DNA of 41,359 nt, taken from the NCBI GenBank assembly GCA_020726265.1, contig DYSZ01000014.1:1-41359 (forward strand), given 5' to 3'. Numbering within the stretch: position 1 is the stretch's first letter; each line of letters begins with the position of its first letter. This DNA is from Draconibacterium orientale. GTDB taxonomy: Bacteria; Bacteroidota; Bacteroidia; Bacteroidales; Prolixibacteraceae. This document shows positions 37,706 through 41,359 of the stretch, piece by piece. Below the pieces are notes generated by a model. It saw only the letters and a list, made by a program, of their open reading frames with translations. It was not told the DNA's origin and did no database searches. The position numbers were made by a program, and so were the translations under genes.

Positions 37706-39445
37706 TTAGAAAATCTTTCCAACCGGATAACGTTTCCATGTTTTTTCGAGCCACTCGGTATTGTTGTAAATGTAGGCCAGTTGGGCACGGTGATTCTTTG
37801 CAAATTCCGGATCGGTCTTTCGTTTTTCTTCGAATTTCGCTTTGAATTCAGGATGCTCGTTCAGGTATTTCAGTGCGTTGGCCTCGAATCCGTACGACGA
37901 AAAATATTCGCGCTGGTCGAGCACATTATCAAAGAAATTCCAACGGAAAAACGAATCTGATGCTTTGGGTTCAAACATCTCGAGCAGGTATTTTATTTTT
38001 TCCTGGCGAACAGGTATGACAAGGTCGCCGGCATAAAACTGCACCTGCTGTTTATCGCTGTGTGTGGTTATTTTGTCGTGGTAAAAATGGCCATTGTAAG
38101 GTTTTGCCGGACTGGTGAAATCGTCGATGTAATCCAAGGTTGCTTCAATAATTGAATCGCGTTGAAGTCTGGTGTACCCAATTTGAAGCATATCGAGTTT
38201 TTCAATTATCAGCCGGTAATTTTGCGGCAGAATATAAAATTCGGGGACATCAATAAACTCAGTTTTCTGATATACATCGAAATATTTAACCTGTGCTGTG
38301 TAAGGTTTCGAGAGGTCGTAGCCAAAACGGGGCAACCCAGTAACTGCGCTAATTTGTTCTTTTGCCACCTTGTATCCTTTAAATTCAATCATGCGGAATT
38401 GAGTTGTGTCTATTTCAAAAGCTACAGGATATTTTGTCATTTCCATCGATTCACGGATTCCTTCCATCCGTGTTTTTCTGATGGTTTCGCCATTTTCAGC
38501 AGTAAATTCAGCCAGCACCTGAATAAACTGGTAGCACGATTTTACACGATCGGGGAAATTGCGGTAAATCTGGTTTTCTGTCATCATTCCGTAACTATGG
38601 AAAAGTCCGGCAAAGCCCGATGAATACCTTGGGCCTGTGGGAGATGAAACAATCCCGTTTTTTGGGTCGTCATAAAAATAATCGACATAAGGAATTAGTT
38701 CGTATTTGCATTTTTTCATGCCGCTGTACAACGCCGGAACCATTTCGCTGCCGATGTATTTTTCCATGCTGGCCGGGTAAAGCGCAGGCGAGGGTTGAAT
38801 GAGTGTGATGCTGTACTGGTGGTCGCTCCCGTTAGTGGTGTGGGTATCCAGAAAAACATCGGGGTTCCATTCGGCAAATATTTTGCTGAAACTGCGTGCA
38901 TTTTCAGAGTCGCATTTGGAAAAATCGCGGTTCAGGTCGAGGTTGGCATAATTGCCGCGGAACCCGGTTTCGTATGGTGTGGTTTGCCCCGAGCGGTTGT
39001 ATGCGCTGCGGTTTAACACGCCACCGATGTTGTACACAGGAATAATAACAATGACAGTTTTTCTGAGCAGTTCGGCCATCCCGTCTTTATTTCGCAACAT
39101 ATCATCGGCAAATTCCAGACTGGCGTCAATTCCTTCGGGTTCGCCGGCATGGATACCGTTGTTAATAAGCATAATTGTTTTTCCCTGTTGCCGGATTTTT
39201 TCGGGATTGAATTCAGGTTCGCTGTTCATTACAAACAGGTGGAGCGGTTTTCCGCAGTCGGTGAGCCCTTTTTCGAGTAGCACTGCGTGTTCGTAATGTT
39301 CATCCATTAGTTTGAACATTTCGATGGCTTCATCATATGTTGGCGTGTAGTTTTGTTCGTATTTCAGGTTTAAAAGAGCGGGTTTTTGGGCAAAAACAGC
39401 AACTGAAAAACAAAATAACAGGATTATAAGCAGTTGTTTTTTCAT
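37706..39445 (-). CDS. M14 family zinc carboxypeptidase, secreted
   Basis: 579 aa; signal peptide; NNGIHAGEPEGIDASLEF (HxxE), LDTHTTNGSDHQY. Confidence 0.92.
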   Translation of the reverse strand: MKKQLLIILLFCFSVAVFAQKPALLNLKYEQNYTPTYDEAIEMFKLMDEHYEHAVLLEKGLTDCGKPLHLFVMNSEPEFNPEKIRQQGKTIMLINNGIHAGEPEGIDASLEFADDMLRNKDGMAELLRKTVIVIIPVYNIGGVLNRSAYNRSGQTTPYETGFRGNYANLDLNRDFSKCDSENARSFSKIFAEWNPDVFLDTHTTNGSDHQYSITLIQPSPALYPASMEKYIGSEMVPALYSGMKKCKYELIPYVDYFYDDPKNGIVSSPTGPRYSSGFAGLFHSYGMMTENQIYRNFPDRVKSCYQFIQVLAEFTAENGETIRKTRMEGIRESMEMTKYPVAFEIDTTQFRMIEFKGYKVAKEQISAVTGLPRFGYDLSKPYTAQVKYFDVYQKTEFIDVPEFYILPQNYRLIIEKLDMLQIGYTRLQRDSIIEATLDYIDDFTSPAKPYNGHFYHDKITTHSDKQQVQFYAGDLVIPVRQEKIKYLLEMFEPKASDSFFRWNFFDNVLDQREYFSSYGFEANALKYLNEHPEFKAKFEEKRKTDPEFAKNHRAQLAYIYNNTEWLEKTWKRYPVGKIF

Positions 39446-39480
39446 TCTTTACAAGTTAAAGGCTAAAGCCGGTTTTAAGT

Positions 39481-39540
39481 CTAACCCCAGCCTTAAGGCT
39501 GGGGTTAGTCAATACTACATATTGGGCTTCAGCCCTCAAT
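39481..39540. repeat. REP-like element with two hairpins
   Basis: 28-bp perfect palindrome CTAACCCCAGCCTTAAGGCTGGGGTTAG (39481-39508), then ATTGGGCTTCAGCCCTCAAT (39521-39540). Confidence 0.8.
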
Positions 39541-39550
39541 TTTTCTAATT

Positions 39551-40045
39551 CTATTTTCTTTCAAGGTTGATATTTGAGTACCTGAACTCATTTTTTTCAT
39601 CGAATAAATCTTCACGGGCAGTCTCTTCCCACGCAGAATAATCGATTTCTGGGAAATATATATCGGCATCAAAAGGCTGATGTACCAGAGTAAGATAAAG
39701 TTTTCCGGCCAGCGGGTAAAACTGCCGGTAAATCATCCCGCCTCCGATGATAAAAGCCTCATTTTCGTCTTTTACTTTTTCGATGGCTTCATCAATCGAA
39801 AAAGCCACTTCGCAACCGGGAAAAACATCATCTGGTTTATCGGTAATTACAATGTGCCGGCGATTAGGCAGCGGCCATTTTGGCAACGAAAGCAAGGTGT
39901 TCCGGCCCATAATCAGCGTGTGGCCGGTGGTAATTTCCTTAAACCGTTTCAGGTCGGTGGGCAGATGAAAAAGCAGGTCGTTATTTTTGCCAATGGCAAA
40001 GTTCTCGGCAATGGCAACGATGATGGATATGTTTTTGTGAATCAT
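39551..40045 (-). CDS. folA: dihydrofolate reductase
   Basis: 164 aa; SIIVAIAENFAIGKNNDLLFHLPTDLKRFKEITTGHTLIMGRNTLLSLP. Confidence 0.95.
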   Translation of the reverse strand: MIHKNISIIVAIAENFAIGKNNDLLFHLPTDLKRFKEITTGHTLIMGRNTLLSLPKWPLPNRRHIVITDKPDDVFPGCEVAFSIDEAIEKVKDENEAFIIGGGMIYRQFYPLAGKLYLTLVHQPFDADIYFPEIDYSAWEETAREDLFDEKNEFRYSNINLERK

Positions 40046-40051
40046 GTTAAT

Positions 40052-40531
40052 TTATTCATTGGTTAGCTTGCAGACTTCGGCAATTAAATTCTCACTAATC
40101 CAAACCTCTTTTTGCGTCAATTCAATCAAAAGAGGTTTTACTTGTTTAACAAAACCGGCATTTTTTGCTTTGATTAAAACGCCGAGCGTACCAGAAATTT
40201 TTATTCCAGCCTGACCAGCATAATATCTTCAAAGTTTTTCATCGATTAAAAGTAGTTGGGCATTGATTTCTTTTGCCAATACAATTGCTTCAGCTTCACC
40301 GGTATCTAAATTATAAAAAAACTTCAGAGAATTTCTGTCAGCAACTTCACGAATTTGCATCCATTGAAATTTGTTTAAATCTTTATAATAAGGTTTGTTT
40401 TTCCCGGCTTCAACTTCCTCATAAACTGCTTTGGGAACAATAATTTCGGAATACAAATCTTTAAGAATTTCAAGCTTTGAAAGTTTCAATAATGAAATTA
40501 TTGGGGTGGTATTTGAAACAATCTCAGGCAT
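40052..40531 (-). pseudogene. DUF3368/PIN-like toxin interrupted by an in-frame TGA at 40229-40231
   Basis: MPEIVSNTTPIISLLKLSKLEIL...[84 protein letters not shown] in one frame. Confidence 0.85.
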
Positions 40532-40781
40532 TGGCTACATCATCAAGCAATTCGTTTGTATTGGTGTAACTAAATATGGAGACTTTATATTTCGATAATT
40601 TATCTAAAAATTCAATCCTCGTTAATCCAAGCGCTTTTGCTGCAGTAGCTGATGATATTTTGCCAATCTCGAAAAGCTTCACTAATGCACTTATTTTTAT
40701 TTCCTCTTTGAAATCTTCGCTGCTCATTCGCATGGAACTTGCCAATGATTCAGGATAAGTTATCTGGATTGCCTTTTGCAT
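40524..40781 (-). CDS. UPF0175 family antitoxin
   Basis: 85 aa; FKEEIKISALVKLFEIGKISSATAAKALGLTRIEFLDKLSKYKVSIF. Confidence 0.9.
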   Translation of the reverse strand: MQKAIQITYPESLASSMRMSSEDFKEEIKISALVKLFEIGKISSATAAKALGLTRIEFLDKLSKYKVSIFSYTNTNELLDDVANA

Positions 40782-40821
40782 TTTGTTCTGTTTTACGCAA
40801 ATATAGTTTAAATATCAAAGT

Positions 40822-41328
40822 TTACACAGCCACTTCTCCCTTAATGTGCGGGTGCGCCTGGTAGCCAACCAATTCAAAATCTTCAAATTTAAAATCGAAG
40901 ATATTTTTTACGTCCAGATTGATTTTCATCTGCGGCAGCGGAAAAGGCTGGCGGGTGAGTTGCAGTTTAACCTGTTCAATGTGGTTGGAATAAATATGAA
41001 CATCGCCAAAAGTATGCACAAAATCGCCGGGTTTGAGGCCGGTTACCTGTGCCACCATCAAAGTTAACAATGCGTAAGATGCAATATTAAACGGAACTCC
41101 CAGAAAAACATCGGCACTGCGTTGGTACAATTGGCACGAAAGTTTGCCATCGGCCACATAAAACTGGAAAAGGACGTGACAGGGCGGCAGGTTCATTTTG
41201 TCTAACTCACCCACATTCCAAGCGCTTACCATGTGGCGGCGCGAGTCGGGTTTGTTTTTTATTGAATCGATAACCTGGCTAATTTGGTCGATGTGGCGGC
41301 CGTCGCGGGTGGGCCAGGAGCGCCACTG
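40822..41328 (-). CDS. thyA: thymidylate synthase, N-terminus missing at window end
   Basis: Read through the ORF-track start: [58 protein letters not shown]...YSNHIEQ. The ThyA match stops at 41328. Confidence 0.93.
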   Translation of the reverse strand, partial: QWRSWPTRDGRHIDQISQVIDSIKNKPDSRRHMVSAWNVGELDKMNLPPCHVLFQFYVADGKLSCQLYQRSADVFLGVPFNIASYALLTLMVAQVTGLKPGDFVHTFGDVHIYSNHIEQVKLQLTRQPFPLPQMKINLDVKNIFDFKFEDFELVGYQAHPHIKGEVAV

Positions 41329-41359
41329 GATCGAGATCGATCTCGTCGGCAGCGGCGAC

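Noticed and set aside
40229-40231. Selenocysteine recoding at the TGA in the DUF3368 toxin
   Set aside because: No SECIS-like hairpin evident and PIN-like toxins are not known selenoproteins; a nonsense mutation is simpler.

Overview
This is a Bacteroidota-type chromosomal window, as judged by TTTG-N19-TAnnTTTG promoters and the gene families present. The backbone is mostly housekeeping genes: comM/yifB, trxA, dnaE, HIT, greA, ahcY, recQ, tatC, lptB, tRNA-Glu(TTC), rpsT, radC, upp, an RND/ABC adaptor, aspartokinase, two aldo/keto reductases, an S9 peptidase, inorganic pyrophosphatase, an M14 peptidase, folA and a partial thyA. The most interesting content is: (1) a tightly coupled seven-gene cassette at 17498-24301 (two polysaccharide deacetylases, an NRPS-like adenylation enzyme, a stand-alone acyl carrier protein and three GNAT/FemAB-like proteins), which looks like a carrier-protein-dependent glycan deacetylation/re-acylation system; (2) a lipoprotein-like, cysteine-rich protein resembling a Rieske fold without the canonical His ligands; (3) five 22-bp tandem repeats overlapping the promoter of a DUF4143 ATPase; (4) twin ATTCGCGCGAAT-core palindromes upstream of comM; (5) several hairpin/REP-like or MITE-like intergenic repeats; (6) a UPF0175/DUF3368 toxin-antitoxin pair between folA and thyA whose toxin has an in-frame stop; (7) an AT-rich accessory patch with a solitary MNT nucleotidyltransferase and an XRE-Fic pair; (8) a frameshifted TSUP permease; (9) a terminal 31 nt that does not fit ThyA and looks like a contig-end chimera. 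All homology calls come from reading motifs; no database search was run.
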